Below, piece by piece: positions 15,695 to 25,762 of a stretch of 37,469 nucleotides of DNA. A model generated the notes under the pieces. The model had not been told where the DNA came from. It was given only the letters and a program-made list of their open reading frames with translations, and ran no database searches. Origin of the DNA: Draconibacterium orientale (lineage in GTDB: Bacteria > Bacteroidota > Bacteroidia > Bacteroidales > FEN-979); NCBI GenBank assembly GCA_020719165.1, contig DYQT01000007.1, positions 1 through 37,469 on the forward strand, read 5' to 3'. Position 1 is the first letter of the stretch, and each line of letters opens with the position of its first letter. A program made the position numbers and the translations under genes.

Positions 15695-18600
15695 ATGAAT
15701 GAGAAACCAATTTATCTGGGAACCACGCTGATTAAGTTCCAAAGTGCGAAGGTTGAAGGTCAATTTGTGGAGATTGAAAATGAAAAATTTTACAAAATCA
15801 GCAACTGTAATCTGATGCCTGATTTCTTTATGACCATTGTAAGTGATTCGGATCACTGGATGTTCATTTCAAGCAATGGTTCGCTTTCAGCCGGAAGGAG
15901 AGACCGTAACAATGCTTTGTTTCCCTATTATACTGTTGATAAGATACATGACAACAAAGATATTACGGGAAGTAAAACCTACCTGCTGGCAGTAAAGGAT
16001 GGAGAAACCTATTTATGGGAACCTTTTTCAACCGATTCGGAGAAGATATACACCATCGATCGGAACCTCTATAAAAGCATATATGGCAATAAAATCATTT
16101 TCGAAGAGATTAATGCTGATCTGGGATTGGGATTTCGATATGGCTGGTACAACAGCGATAAATTCGGGTTTGTAAAGAGATCCGTCATCCGCAATTACAA
16201 CATCGAATCTGTGACGGTTGATCTTCTCGACGGGATAAAAAATATTCTGCCCAATAGTGTTGATTACGATTTTCAGAATGCATACAGTGCGTTGCTCGAT
16301 GCATACAAGAAATGTGAATTGCTCGAAGAAACAAAACTTGGCTTGTATATGCTTAGTTCGATTCCGGTTGACCGTGCCGAACCCAGCGAGTCGCTTCAGG
16401 CAACTACCGTTTGGTCAGCCGGACTCAGTCAGGATGCAAAGGTTCTTCTTTCCAACCATCAGGTTGAGCACTTTAAAAGAGCACAAGCTGTTGAAAAAGA
16501 AACGGATATCAGGGCGACACGAGGTGCATACTTTGTGAATGCAAAAATTGAACTTGATAAAGATGCTTGCAAAGAGTGGATGATCGTAGCTGAAATAAAC
16601 CAGGGAAGCGGCGACGTGGCAAACCTCAGCAATGCAATAAAAAGCAGGAATAATTTAATAAACCGGGTTGACAGTGATATAGAAAAAGGAACATTGAACC
16701 TGAAGAAAATTGTCTCCAGCGCTGACGGATTGCAAATGGGCAATGACGCGTTAAGTTATGCCCGCCATTTCTCCAACACCCTGTTCAACATCATGCGGGG
16801 CGGAATTTTTTATAACAACTATACACTTGATAAGACAGATTTTCTGCTGTTTGCAGGGCAAATAAACAAGGATGTATCTGTAAAATATAAAAAATGGCTC
16901 GATCATCTTCCTGAAAAAATCAGCTATCCCGAATTGATCAGGCTTGCCGAAAGTGTTGCCGATTTTGACCTGATCAGGCTTTGCTGCGAATATCTGCCGC
17001 TCACTTTCAGTCGCAGGCATGGCGATCCAAGCCGCCCATGGAACCAGTTTTCGATTGAGACAAAAAACCCGGATGGCTCTGTAAAGTTAAATTACCAGGG
17101 AAACTGGCGCGACATTTTTCAGAACTGGGAAGCGCTCAGCCTCTCTTATCCCGGGTTTATTGAAGGGATGATCAGCAAGTTTATAAATGCCACAACCGCC
17201 GACGACTACAACCCCTACCGGGTTACCCGCGAAGGGCTCGACTGGGAGTGCCCCGATCCTCACGATCCATGGGCCTATATCGGCTACTGGGGTGACCATC
17301 AGATTATTTACCTCCAGAAATTCCTGGAGTTATCCAATGAATTTCATCCGGGAACCCTGGATGACTTGTTGACGAAGGAGCTGTTTGTGTATGCCAATAT
17401 TCCCTACCGCATAAAATCATACCGCGAAATTGTACAAAACCCAAAGGATACCATTGTCTTTGATTTTGATTTGAATGATAAGTTAAAAAAGCTGACCCGT
17501 GAAACCGGGGCTGACGGAGTTTTGCTGAGAGGCAGGGATCAAGAGATATACCGGGTTAATCTTACTGAAAAAATTCTGGTAACCTTGCTGGCCAAGCTGA
17601 GCAATTTTATACCCGAGGCTGGTATCTGGCTCAACACCCAACGCCCCGAATGGAACGATGCCAACAATGCCCTGGTGGGTAATGGTGCTTCGATGGTTAC
17701 ACTATATTATTTGAGGCGATTCCTGAAATTCTGGTTCGACCGGTTGAATGAATCGGCGATAGAGGAAATCAGTCTTTCGGAAGAGGTGAAAACCCTATTA
17801 GACCATATATCTGCGCTTTTCATTGAAAATACTGCGCTTTGTGAAACCGGATTTTCAAATTCCGACAGGCGTCGGTTTGCAGATGGCCTCGGAGAAGCCG
17901 GATGGAATTATAGAAATGCTATTTACCAAAAATCATTCTCAGGTCGAAAAACAGCGGTTCCGGTAAAAGCGCTGTCAGAATTTACGCAACTCGCATTGCG
18001 ATATGTTGATCAGTCGATACAGGTTAACAAACGGGAGGATGGACTTTACCATGCCTATAACCTGATTTCATTCGCTGATCAAAGTATCTCTATCCGTCAT
18101 TTGTACGAAATGCTCGAAGGACAGGTAGCTGTGTTAAGTTCAGGATACTTGTCGGTTGACGAAAGTTTAAATGTTATCAACTCGTTGAAATGGAGTAATT
18201 TGTTCCGTCGCGATCAGTATAGTTATTTGCTTTATCCCGACAGGCAATTGCCGCTCTTCAGCCAGAAGAATAACATCCCTGTTGATAAGGTTAAAGAATC
18301 GGCGCTCCTGAGCAGATTAATTGCCGACTCCGATTTGTCCATTTTAAGTAAGGATGATCTGGGTAATTTCCACTTTAATGGAACTTTTCGCAATGCAGCA
18401 GTTTTGGAAACAGCCTTAACCCGTCTCAATCCTGCCGTTTATGCCTCTCTTCTTGAAAAGGAAAAGGAGAAGATATTGGCAATTTACGAAGAGCTTTTCG
18501 ATCACCAGTCGTTTACCGGCCGTTCGGGTACATTTTATGGGTACGAAGGATTGGGCAGCATTTACTGGCACATGGTTTCTAAATTGTTGCTGGCAGTGCA

Positions 18601-19162
18601 GGAATGTTATTTCAAAGGCGTTAATGAAGAGTCTGATCCTGTTGTGGTTGGAAAAATTAAGGATCACTATTTCGAGATCAAGGCTGGCATAGGGTTGAAT
18701 AAATCGCCCGACGTATATGGCGCGTTTCCAACAGACGCCTATTCGCATACGCCCGCTAATGCCGGCGCGCAACAGCCAGGCATGACCGGACAGGTGAAGG
18801 AGGACTATCTTTCGCGTATGAGAGAATTGGGGCTGCATATACAGGAAGGGGAAATTGTATTCCAATTCTCCTTGTTTAATCCCAATGAGTTGATGGATCA
18901 GGAGGGGATTTTTGAATATTTTAATCTGATGGGCGAGCAGCAACGATTAAAACTACGGCAAGGACAATTGGGATATACCTTCTGCCAGGTTCCAATTGTT
19001 TATAGCGCCTCATCCGAAGATAAAGTGGTAATCACATCTGCCGGTGGAGAACAGGTAATGATAGCAGGCAATACCATCGGGACAGAGATGAGTTCAAAAA
19101 TATTTCAGCGTACAGGTGAACTGATTCGGATTGATGTTTCATTCAGAAATTCAATTAATTGA
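15695..19162 (+). CDS. Beta-1,3-glucan phosphorylase, GH149/GH161 type
   Basis: The 1155-residue protein has the size and C-terminal signature of the large inverting phosphorylases related to GH94: GAFPTDAYSHTP near 1008, AQQPGMTGQVKEDYLSRMRE after it, and TFYGYEGLGSIYWH near 945. Other candidate active-site regions are GNWRDIFQNWE (about 468), GYWGDHQIIYL (about 529) and DGLGEAGWNYRNAIYQ (about 728). GH149 and GH161 enzymes cleave beta-1,3-glucan oligomers with phosphate to give glucose-1-phosphate; I cannot decide between the two families by eye. No signal peptide is present, so it acts in the cytoplasm. Neighbouring GH17, GH16 and GH30 genes support a beta-1,3-glucan substrate. A GH94 laminaribiose or cellobiose phosphorylase is less likely given the length. 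Confidence 0.75.
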   Translation: MNEKPIYLGTTLIKFQSAKVEGQFVEIENEKFYKISNCNLMPDFFMTIVSDSDHWMFISSNGSLSAGRRDRNNALFPYYTVDKIHDNKDITGSKTYLLAVKDGETYLWEPFSTDSEKIYTIDRNLYKSIYGNKIIFEEINADLGLGFRYGWYNSDKFGFVKRSVIRNYNIESVTVDLLDGIKNILPNSVDYDFQNAYSALLDAYKKCELLEETKLGLYMLSSIPVDRAEPSESLQATTVWSAGLSQDAKVLLSNHQVEHFKRAQAVEKETDIRATRGAYFVNAKIELDKDACKEWMIVAEINQGSGDVANLSNAIKSRNNLINRVDSDIEKGTLNLKKIVSSADGLQMGNDALSYARHFSNTLFNIMRGGIFYNNYTLDKTDFLLFAGQINKDVSVKYKKWLDHLPEKISYPELIRLAESVADFDLIRLCCEYLPLTFSRRHGDPSRPWNQFSIETKNPDGSVKLNYQGNWRDIFQNWEALSLSYPGFIEGMISKFINATTADDYNPYRVTREGLDWECPDPHDPWAYIGYWGDHQIIYLQKFLELSNEFHPGTLDDLLTKELFVYANIPYRIKSYREIVQNPKDTIVFDFDLNDKLKKLTRETGADGVLLRGRDQEIYRVNLTEKILVTLLAKLSNFIPEAGIWLNTQRPEWNDANNALVGNGASMVTLYYLRRFLKFWFDRLNESAIEEISLSEEVKTLLDHISALFIENTALCETGFSNSDRRRFADGLGEAGWNYRNAIYQKSFSGRKTAVPVKALSEFTQLALRYVDQSIQVNKREDGLYHAYNLISFADQSISIRHLYEMLEGQVAVLSSGYLSVDESLNVINSLKWSNLFRRDQYSYLLYPDRQLPLFSQKNNIPVDKVKESALLSRLIADSDLSILSKDDLGNFHFNGTFRNAAVLETALTRLNPAVYASLLEKEKEKILAIYEELFDHQSFTGRSGTFYGYEGLGSIYWHMVSKLLLAVQECYFKGVNEESDPVVVGKIKDHYFEIKAGIGLNKSPDVYGAFPTDAYSHTPANAGAQQPGMTGQVKEDYLSRMRELGLHIQEGEIVFQFSLFNPNELMDQEGIFEYFNLMGEQQRLKLRQGQLGYTFCQVPIVYSASSEDKVVITSAGGEQVMIAGNTIGTEMSSKIFQRTGELIRIDVSFRNSIN

Positions 19163-19199
19163 AAGGTTTTCAATAAAATTAACAGTAAAAAAACTCAAT

Positions 19200-20087
19200 A
19201 TGTCGTTTAGAAGTGAATTCATACTTTCGCTGGCCGGCCAGGACTTTTCGCGTAAAACAACTGCAGATCTGCAATCCATTTTTACCGAAGTGTTTAACAA
19301 AGGCATGCATGGTATATGCTTCAGCCCTTATCTTGAGGGTCAGGAGCCGGGTTCTTTAATTACAGAGGAACAAATTCGTAAAAAAATTGAGATCATCAGA
19401 CCCCATACAAAATGGATCAGGACATTTTCGTGTACCGACGGAAATGAGATGATTCCGCGCATTGCAAAAGAATATGGTTTAAAAACACTGGTTGGGGCCT
19501 GGCTTGGTGTAAATGAGGATATCAATGAAGCAGAAATAGCCAATGTTATCCAGGTTGCAAAAGAGGGTTATGCCGATTTGGTTGCAGTGGGTAATGAAGT
19601 GTTATATCGCGAAGATTTAACAGAGGAGGAGCTGCTTCAATTTATTTTGCGGGTAAAGCGTGAATTACCGGGAATTCCGGTTGGTTACGTTGATGCCTAT
19701 TACGAATTCTGCAACCGACCAGCAATAACAGAGGCTTGTGATATCATTTTCGCGAACTGCTATCCCTTTTGGGAAGGATGTCACATTGATTATTCGCTGC
19801 TTTACATGAAAGACATGTATCATCGTGCATTAAAAGCAGGAAAAGGCAAAAAGGTCATCATCACCGAAACCGGCTGGCCAAACCGTGGATCCGCTTTTGA
19901 AGATTCCGAACCCTCTTTTAATAACGCAATCCGTTATTTTATCAACACCCAGCTATGGAGTAAGGAGGAGGAGATTGATGTTTTCTATTTTTCATCATTC
20001 GACGAAACGTGGAAAATGGGAGGTGAAGGTGATGTTGGAGCTTACTGGGGACTCTGGGATAACGAGGGGAAGTTAAAATACAAATAA
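19200..20087 (+). CDS. GH17 family beta-1,3-glucanase-like enzyme, cytoplasmic
   Basis: The 295-residue protein is a single GH17 TIM barrel. The acid/base is Glu133 in VAVGNEVLY and the nucleophile Glu223 in IITETGWPNRG, both in standard positions, and FSSFDETWKMG near the end matches the family. GH17 enzymes hydrolyse or transfer beta-1,3-glucan chains. I chose the ATG at 19200, 37 bases after the phosphorylase stop; an in-frame ATG at 19131 would overlap that gene and add residues without family character. There is no signal peptide, which is unusual for a glucanase and places it in the cytoplasm with the phosphorylase. Endo, exo or transferase mode cannot be told. Confidence 0.85.
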   Translation: MSFRSEFILSLAGQDFSRKTTADLQSIFTEVFNKGMHGICFSPYLEGQEPGSLITEEQIRKKIEIIRPHTKWIRTFSCTDGNEMIPRIAKEYGLKTLVGAWLGVNEDINEAEIANVIQVAKEGYADLVAVGNEVLYREDLTEEELLQFILRVKRELPGIPVGYVDAYYEFCNRPAITEACDIIFANCYPFWEGCHIDYSLLYMKDMYHRALKAGKGKKVIITETGWPNRGSAFEDSEPSFNNAIRYFINTQLWSKEEEIDVFYFSSFDETWKMGGEGDVGAYWGLWDNEGKLKYK

Positions 20088-20100
20088 TACCGATTACTGA

Positions 20101-21018
20101 ATGAACCTGTTTAAAACATTGGGCATAACCATGGGGAGAGCAATCTGCTATTCAGGATACAGGGAGGGGCAAAGTCCTGAATCCGGAATATACCCTACCT
20201 ATGGGCAGATAAAGGAAGACCTGCTGATTCTTCAAAATCAATGGTCATACCTTCGTTTGTACGACAGCGGTTTACATGCCGAAATGGTTTTAAAGGTGAT
20301 CGAGCAGGAAAATCTGAAATTTCGCGTGATGTTAGGCGCTTATATTGGTGCAGAGTTAAACAATTTTGGTTGTCCGTGGGGAACAATTTTCAGTGAAGAG
20401 GAACTTGAAAGAAACGCGGAGGACAACCTGTTGCAGATCAAAAAATTGATTCGGCTTGCCAACCGGTATCCCGAAATTATTTTTTCGCTCTCGGCTGGTA
20501 ATGAAGCTACAGTTGACTGGACCGATCATTTTGTTTCAGTGGATAAGGTAATCAGCTATGTAAGGATGATCAAAAATGGAGCCAGGCAACCCGTTACCTT
20601 CTGTGAAAATTATGTTCCATGGCTCGACAAACTGAAACGGCTGGTTGATGAAGTCGATTTTATTTCGATACACTCATATCCGGTTTGGGAGTATAAGCAT
20701 ATTCATGAAGCCATGGAATGCACCCGGCAGAACTACCGGAGCGTTGCAGAGAGGTATCCCGGCAAACCTGTTATCATTACCGAGGCAGGCTGGGCAACCA
20801 ATTCAAACGGGCGGGGTATAGATCCTGAAAACGTGAGTCAGGAATTTCAGGCTATATATTACAATAACCTTGTTGAGTGGAGCGAAAGAGAGGGTGTTAT
20901 GACTTTTGTTTTCGAAGCATTTGATGAGCCCTGGAAAGGTTCTCGCGAAGCCCTGGAACCGGAAAAGCACTGGGGCCTGTTTACCGTTGACCGCAAACCT
21001 AAAAAAGTATTTCAATAA
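20101..21018 (+). CDS. Second GH17 family enzyme, cytoplasmic
   Basis: The 305-residue protein is a diverged GH17 relative of the preceding gene. Acid/base Glu135 is in LSAGNEATV and nucleophile Glu228 in VIITEAGWAT; ISIHSYPVWEYKH and FEAFDEPWKGS also fit the fold. It starts 13 bases after the first GH17 gene and has no signal peptide. The two copies are too different to be a recent duplication, so they probably divide the work, for example one on longer chains and one on short or branched oligomers. That division is inference. Confidence 0.83.
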   Translation: MNLFKTLGITMGRAICYSGYREGQSPESGIYPTYGQIKEDLLILQNQWSYLRLYDSGLHAEMVLKVIEQENLKFRVMLGAYIGAELNNFGCPWGTIFSEEELERNAEDNLLQIKKLIRLANRYPEIIFSLSAGNEATVDWTDHFVSVDKVISYVRMIKNGARQPVTFCENYVPWLDKLKRLVDEVDFISIHSYPVWEYKHIHEAMECTRQNYRSVAERYPGKPVIITEAGWATNSNGRGIDPENVSQEFQAIYYNNLVEWSEREGVMTFVFEAFDEPWKGSREALEPEKHWGLFTVDRKPKKVFQ

Positions 21019-21075
21019 TTTTAACTTTGGTGATTGCCTAATTCATTATAATACTAATCTTTACAAACCAACACG

Positions 21076-22506
21076 ATGGAACACCACAAAACAGCTCCGA
21101 AAGATGTTGTACCTCTGATTCAAAAAATTGCTTTTGGTTCGGGTCATTTAACCAATCAATTATTTCCCGCGGCATTGGGGGTATTTATGATTGTTTTAGT
21201 ATTATCCTTAAAAATGAATCCTATTTTGGCGGGGTTATTGGCTGCGATACCACGGCTGATTGATGCCGTATTGGATCCGGTAATGGGTTTTATCTCCGAT
21301 AACACCGTATCCAAATGGGGACGACGAAAACCCTATATCTTTATTGGCGCCATTATCACCGGAATAGTATTTATGATCATGTGGCAGTTATATCCGGAAA
21401 ATGGCCAAACCTATAATTTTATCTATTTTCTGATAATGTCATTCTTCTTTTATGTAGGTTATACCATTTTTGCGGCACCTCTTATTGGCCTGGGATATGA
21501 AATGACTCCGGATTACAACGAAAGAACACGTTTAATGGCAATTTCTCAGTTTATGGGACAATTTGCCTGGATGATAGCTCCCTGGTTCTGGTTCATTATT
21601 TACAATCAGGATGTGTATCCAAGCACTCCTGAAGGAGCTCGCAACCTATCCATTTGGGTTGGAGCCATATGTTTGGTTTTGGGAGTGATGCCTGCTTTGT
21701 TTTGCCGGGAAATTGATCAGACACATTTAACAAACCGGGCAAAGCTATCGGCAAAGGAATTTACAAATAACATGAAAGCTCTTTTTAAAAGCATGAAGCA
21801 AATAATCACCAACAGGTCATTTTTAAGATTGTGTGGAGCCACCTTTTTGATATTTAACGGATTTCAGATTATTGCCCAATTTGCTTTTTTTATCATTATT
21901 TTTTATTTGTTCTCAGGCGATACCAATGCAGCCGGGCAATGGCCCGCGTGGTTTGGAACCTTAAGCGCAGTTGCAACAGCATTTTTGGTCATTCCGGTCA
22001 TCACCTTTATTTCTACCAAAGTTGGCAAGAAAAATGCTTTTATTATTTCCACAGCAATTTCCATTGTGGGATATTCACTGAAATGGTGGGCATTTGATCC
22101 GGGCAATCCCTGGCTGATGTTTTTACCGCTCCCTTTAATCTCTTTCGGAATTGGTGGCCTGTTTACATTAATGATGTCGATGACCGCGGATGTATGCGAT
22201 TTAGATGAATTAAATAATGGAATGCCAAGAAAAGAGGGGACATTTGGCGCTGTTTATTGGTGGATGGTTAAACTGGGAACTGCGCTTGCTTTACTTGGTA
22301 GCGGAGTCGTATTGGACTTGGTTGGATTTGATCAGAATATAACGGTACAAACGGTTGAAACAATTACCAGACTCAGAATTGCGGATATTCTTATTCCATC
22401 CATAACCGGTATCCTGGCAATTTTAGTCATGTGGAAATATGATATTACCGAAAAAAAGGCAAATGAAATACGGCGTAGTTTAGTTGAACGCAGAGGCGAG
22501 TTATAA
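21076..22506 (+). CDS. GPH-family sugar:cation symporter (MelB-like MFS)
   Basis: The 476-residue membrane protein has about twelve hydrophobic segments and the glycoside-pentoside-hexuronide family signature after helix 2, LDPVMGFISDNTVSKWGRRK (about 66-85). Such transporters import glycosides with Na+ or H+ across the inner membrane. Placed between cytoplasmic GH17/phosphorylase genes and the exported hydrolases, it most likely carries beta-glucan oligosaccharides or disaccharides. A second family member ends the operon at 31202. The gene lies 57 bases after the GH17 gene and 94 bases before the barrel-fusion gene, so a promoter in either gap is possible; none is clear. Confidence 0.87.
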   Translation: MEHHKTAPKDVVPLIQKIAFGSGHLTNQLFPAALGVFMIVLVLSLKMNPILAGLLAAIPRLIDAVLDPVMGFISDNTVSKWGRRKPYIFIGAIITGIVFMIMWQLYPENGQTYNFIYFLIMSFFFYVGYTIFAAPLIGLGYEMTPDYNERTRLMAISQFMGQFAWMIAPWFWFIIYNQDVYPSTPEGARNLSIWVGAICLVLGVMPALFCREIDQTHLTNRAKLSAKEFTNNMKALFKSMKQIITNRSFLRLCGATFLIFNGFQIIAQFAFFIIIFYLFSGDTNAAGQWPAWFGTLSAVATAFLVIPVITFISTKVGKKNAFIISTAISIVGYSLKWWAFDPGNPWLMFLPLPLISFGIGGLFTLMMSMTADVCDLDELNNGMPRKEGTFGAVYWWMVKLGTALALLGSGVVLDLVGFDQNITVQTVETITRLRIADILIPSITGILAILVMWKYDITEKKANEIRRSLVERRGEL

Positions 22507-22600
22507 TCGAAGTAATATCTTTTAGAAATGCTGATTTAATCCATTGAATATAAATTTTTAAGATGAGATTCGGATCCAATAACCCTTAAATAGTGATAAT

Positions 22601-25600
22601 ATGAAAAAAGTTTTACTGTCTATTGCTCTTTTCTTGTTTACAACAACTTTTATTTTCGCGCAGGCCGACAAAGTATCAATTGTATATAACAATGAGGGAG
22701 CTAAGTTATTAGTCAACGGTAACAATTTCATGATTAATGGCATGAATTGGGACTACTTTCCGATTGGCACTAACTATAACTATAGTTTGTGGAAGCAATC
22801 GGATGATTTTATAAAAGCTTCGCTCGATAATGAAATGGCTATGTTAAAAAACATGGGGGTAAATGCCATTCGCGTGTATGCCGGTATTCAACCAAAATGG
22901 ATTAAGTACATTTATGAGAAATATGGCATTTATACCATGATCAATCATTCGTTCGGCAGATATGGCTTAACCTTAAATGGCCAATGGGTTGCAAACACCG
23001 AATATTCAGACAAACGTGTACATGATTTGCTTCTGAAAGAGGTAACTCAAATTGTTCAGGAGTATCGAAACACACCTGGTTTACTTTTGTATTTATTGGG
23101 CAACGAAAACAATTACGGACTCTTCTGGCAAGGAGCCGAAACGGAAGATATTCCCATGGAGAAAAGAAAATCAACCGCTGGCGCTCTTTCATTGTATAAA
23201 CTCTTCAACGAAGCGGTTTTGTCAATGAAAACCATCGATAATTCTCATCCGATAGCTATATGCAATGGTGATTTACTTTTTCTTGATATTATTGCCAAAG
23301 AATGTAAAGATATTGACATCCTGGGAGTTAACATGTATCGAGGCGTGTCGTTTGGAGATGCATTTCAAAAAACAAAGGAGGTATTGAATAAACCCATTAT
23401 GTTTACCGAGTTTGGTTCAGATGCTTATAATACCATAACCAGTGAAGAGGATCAGGAATCTCAGGCCTATTATCTGACAAACAATTGGAAAGAAATTTAT
23501 CAAAATGCAGCAGGGTTGGGTAAAGCTGAAAATTGTATCGGTGGATTTACTTTTATGTTCAGCGATGGTTGGTGGAAGTATAAACAAACCGAGAATTTAG
23601 ATTTTCATGATACGCATGCATCATGGACCAACGGCGGCTATCTGAACGATTATGTTGCAGGAGAGAATAATATGAATGAAGAGTGGTACGGTATATGCGC
23701 AAAAGGTGAAACCAATGAAAGAGGACATTACCAATTATATCCCCGTGCGGCCTATTATGTATTGCAACAAGTTCATAAACTGAATCCTTATGCCGGTAAT
23801 TTAACAGCCGATTCAGTCAACAGGTATTTTTCAAATATCGAGATCATAAACGAAGTGTTAAAAGCCAGAGGTGATAAAGCAACGTTGATGGGCGAAATAG
23901 CGAAAAGGATACGGGTAAGCGGCGTAAGGGCTGAAATAACTACGTTTAGTACAGGTGGCACTATGATTACTACACCGAAAGAGAATAACCCCGGTGTTAT
24001 CACTCCGACTTATCCGAGTTTTCTGGGTTTTGACCACATGGAGTCGTTTTATATTGGAGTTGAGGTAAAACCCACTGACAATGTGAAGGCAAATGTTTCT
24101 TTCAATATCCTTGGAAATGTAGCCGATAATCCGATTGATGAAATATTTTATGAAACCCGTGGCCGGACTCAGGAGGTACAAACCAATCAGGGTACTTTGG
24201 CTATACGATCACTTAACCGGGTGCAATTATATAATTTCGATTTTATGTGGACCGACAAGTGGTTTAATCTCAAAGGATTTTATCGCACGGGGCATTATCA
24301 CTGGGGATACGAAGGGGACTTTTTCGGATTATATCCGGAGGCAAATTATGGAGCCAACATTGATATTTACAATGGCGATGCACCCTTTGGGTTTGAATTC
24401 GAGGGTAAAAAAGCGTTGGATGGCTTAAAAGTTGCTTTTGGCCCTCAGCTTTGGTGGGGTGGTAACCCGGCAGTATTGGTAAAATATAGCCGAAAGCTCG
24501 GCGTTTTTGATATAACCGGAATATATCATGACGATATTGCCCAAAATACTTCAGCGCAAAGTTCGTATGCTATTCCAACCCCGCGAACCCGAAGAGCTTC
24601 GCTTGGCGTTAAAACAACTTTGGGAAAAGTCGCATTTGATCTTGGTGTTTTATGGTCGGGTCAGCCAAGAATAGGGGATCCGTTTCAGATTGTTGATGGC
24701 AGTGAAGGAAATTACAAAGTTTATGTAGATGAAATCACATTAAAAGACACATGGGGAGGAAAAGCAAAAATAACCGTTTCAGCAGGACCAATCAACTGGT
24801 ATGCACAGGGAGCTGTGATGGGTTTAGTGGCCAATGGCGGTGCAGATTACACGAAAACATTCACCGGATGGCGATTGAAAGATAGCGGAAGCGGGAATCA
24901 ATACAATTTTTTAACCGGATTCACGCTTGGGATAGGTGATTTTCAAATCGCGCCAAATTTCTTATGGCAAAAGCCTATTGTCGGACCAATATCAAACGAT
25001 GTTCCTGCTCCGGGAAGGCCACGGAATATTCTCGAAGACCCGTTTGCTGTTCGGCAAAACAGGGAAACCATGGCGGGTGAGCTTTTAATCGCCTATGATC
25101 CTACTCCCGCCACCTGGCTGTGGGCATGGGATAATGATGAAATAGAAGATGCACCATTTGCAATAAGTGCAGATTTTGTTTATCGTCATCTCACCACTAC
25201 GCAGGACGCTGCAATAGGCATTATGGCAAACGGCCGTACAATTTTTGCATTCCCCGGTGCACCTCCCGCCCATGATCTGTGGGAAGTAAGTTCGCGTATT
25301 GTGTCAAAAATTAATCCTAAATTTGGTTTCATTGTGAATCTGGACGGGGGTAACGGGCAGGCAAATGGAAGTGATGCAAGATTAATTCACCGCCTGGGCG
25401 CTGATTTAAGAGTCATTTACAAAAAAGTTAAATTGGTTTCAACTGCCAAAGTGAATGACTGGGGCCCGTACGATTATCATCGCGATTTCAACCTTACCTA
25501 TCCTCTCCAGTTAATGGCCGATTTGTCATACTCTGTTGTCATGCGCAAATGGTTTATTCTGCCGGAAACGCGCGTGGGAATACGAGGTACCTGGCGATCG

Positions 25601-25744
25601 CTCGATCAATATTCGCCCCGGTATTGCCCAACAAGAACGTTGAACAGTGCCGGCGAATGGGTGCCGGATCCTACCGCAATAGGATATGGAAATGGGGAAG
25701 AATGGGAAATAAGAGCTTATGTTCACTTTAGTCTTGGCTTTTAA
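22601..25744 (+). CDS. Glycosidase (clan GH-A) fused to an outer-membrane beta-barrel
   Basis: The 1047-residue protein has a signal peptide (KKVLLSIALFLFTTTFIFAQ), a TIM-barrel glycosidase domain (about 22-430) and, from about 470 to the end, a beta-barrel-like region. In the enzyme part Glu169 (LLGNENNYG) and Glu270 (MFTEFGSDA) sit like acid/base and nucleophile of GH2/GH5/GH17-type clan GH-A enzymes. The C-terminal 575 residues show repeated amphipathic strands with aromatic girdles, separated by longer loops, and the last strand ends YVHFSLGF with the terminal aromatic typical of outer-membrane proteins recognised by BAM. With an even strand number the enzyme would face the periplasm. The locus has no SusC/SusD, so this protein may be its outer-membrane pore. 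GH family not recognised. Confidence 0.75.
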   Translation: MKKVLLSIALFLFTTTFIFAQADKVSIVYNNEGAKLLVNGNNFMINGMNWDYFPIGTNYNYSLWKQSDDFIKASLDNEMAMLKNMGVNAIRVYAGIQPKWIKYIYEKYGIYTMINHSFGRYGLTLNGQWVANTEYSDKRVHDLLLKEVTQIVQEYRNTPGLLLYLLGNENNYGLFWQGAETEDIPMEKRKSTAGALSLYKLFNEAVLSMKTIDNSHPIAICNGDLLFLDIIAKECKDIDILGVNMYRGVSFGDAFQKTKEVLNKPIMFTEFGSDAYNTITSEEDQESQAYYLTNNWKEIYQNAAGLGKAENCIGGFTFMFSDGWWKYKQTENLDFHDTHASWTNGGYLNDYVAGENNMNEEWYGICAKGETNERGHYQLYPRAAYYVLQQVHKLNPYAGNLTADSVNRYFSNIEIINEVLKARGDKATLMGEIAKRIRVSGVRAEITTFSTGGTMITTPKENNPGVITPTYPSFLGFDHMESFYIGVEVKPTDNVKANVSFNILGNVADNPIDEIFYETRGRTQEVQTNQGTLAIRSLNRVQLYNFDFMWTDKWFNLKGFYRTGHYHWGYEGDFFGLYPEANYGANIDIYNGDAPFGFEFEGKKALDGLKVAFGPQLWWGGNPAVLVKYSRKLGVFDITGIYHDDIAQNTSAQSSYAIPTPRTRRASLGVKTTLGKVAFDLGVLWSGQPRIGDPFQIVDGSEGNYKVYVDEITLKDTWGGKAKITVSAGPINWYAQGAVMGLVANGGADYTKTFTGWRLKDSGSGNQYNFLTGFTLGIGDFQIAPNFLWQKPIVGPISNDVPAPGRPRNILEDPFAVRQNRETMAGELLIAYDPTPATWLWAWDNDEIEDAPFAISADFVYRHLTTTQDAAIGIMANGRTIFAFPGAPPAHDLWEVSSRIVSKINPKFGFIVNLDGGNGQANGSDARLIHRLGADLRVIYKKVKLVSTAKVNDWGPYDYHRDFNLTYPLQLMADLSYSVVMRKWFILPETRVGIRGTWRSLDQYSPRYCPTRTLNSAGEWVPDPTAIGYGNGEEWEIRAYVHFSLGF

Positions 25745-25762
25745 ACTAAAATATTTACACAA

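Noticed and set aside
18416-18943. 175-codon minus-strand frame
   Set aside because: Antisense to the conserved C-terminal part of the phosphorylase.
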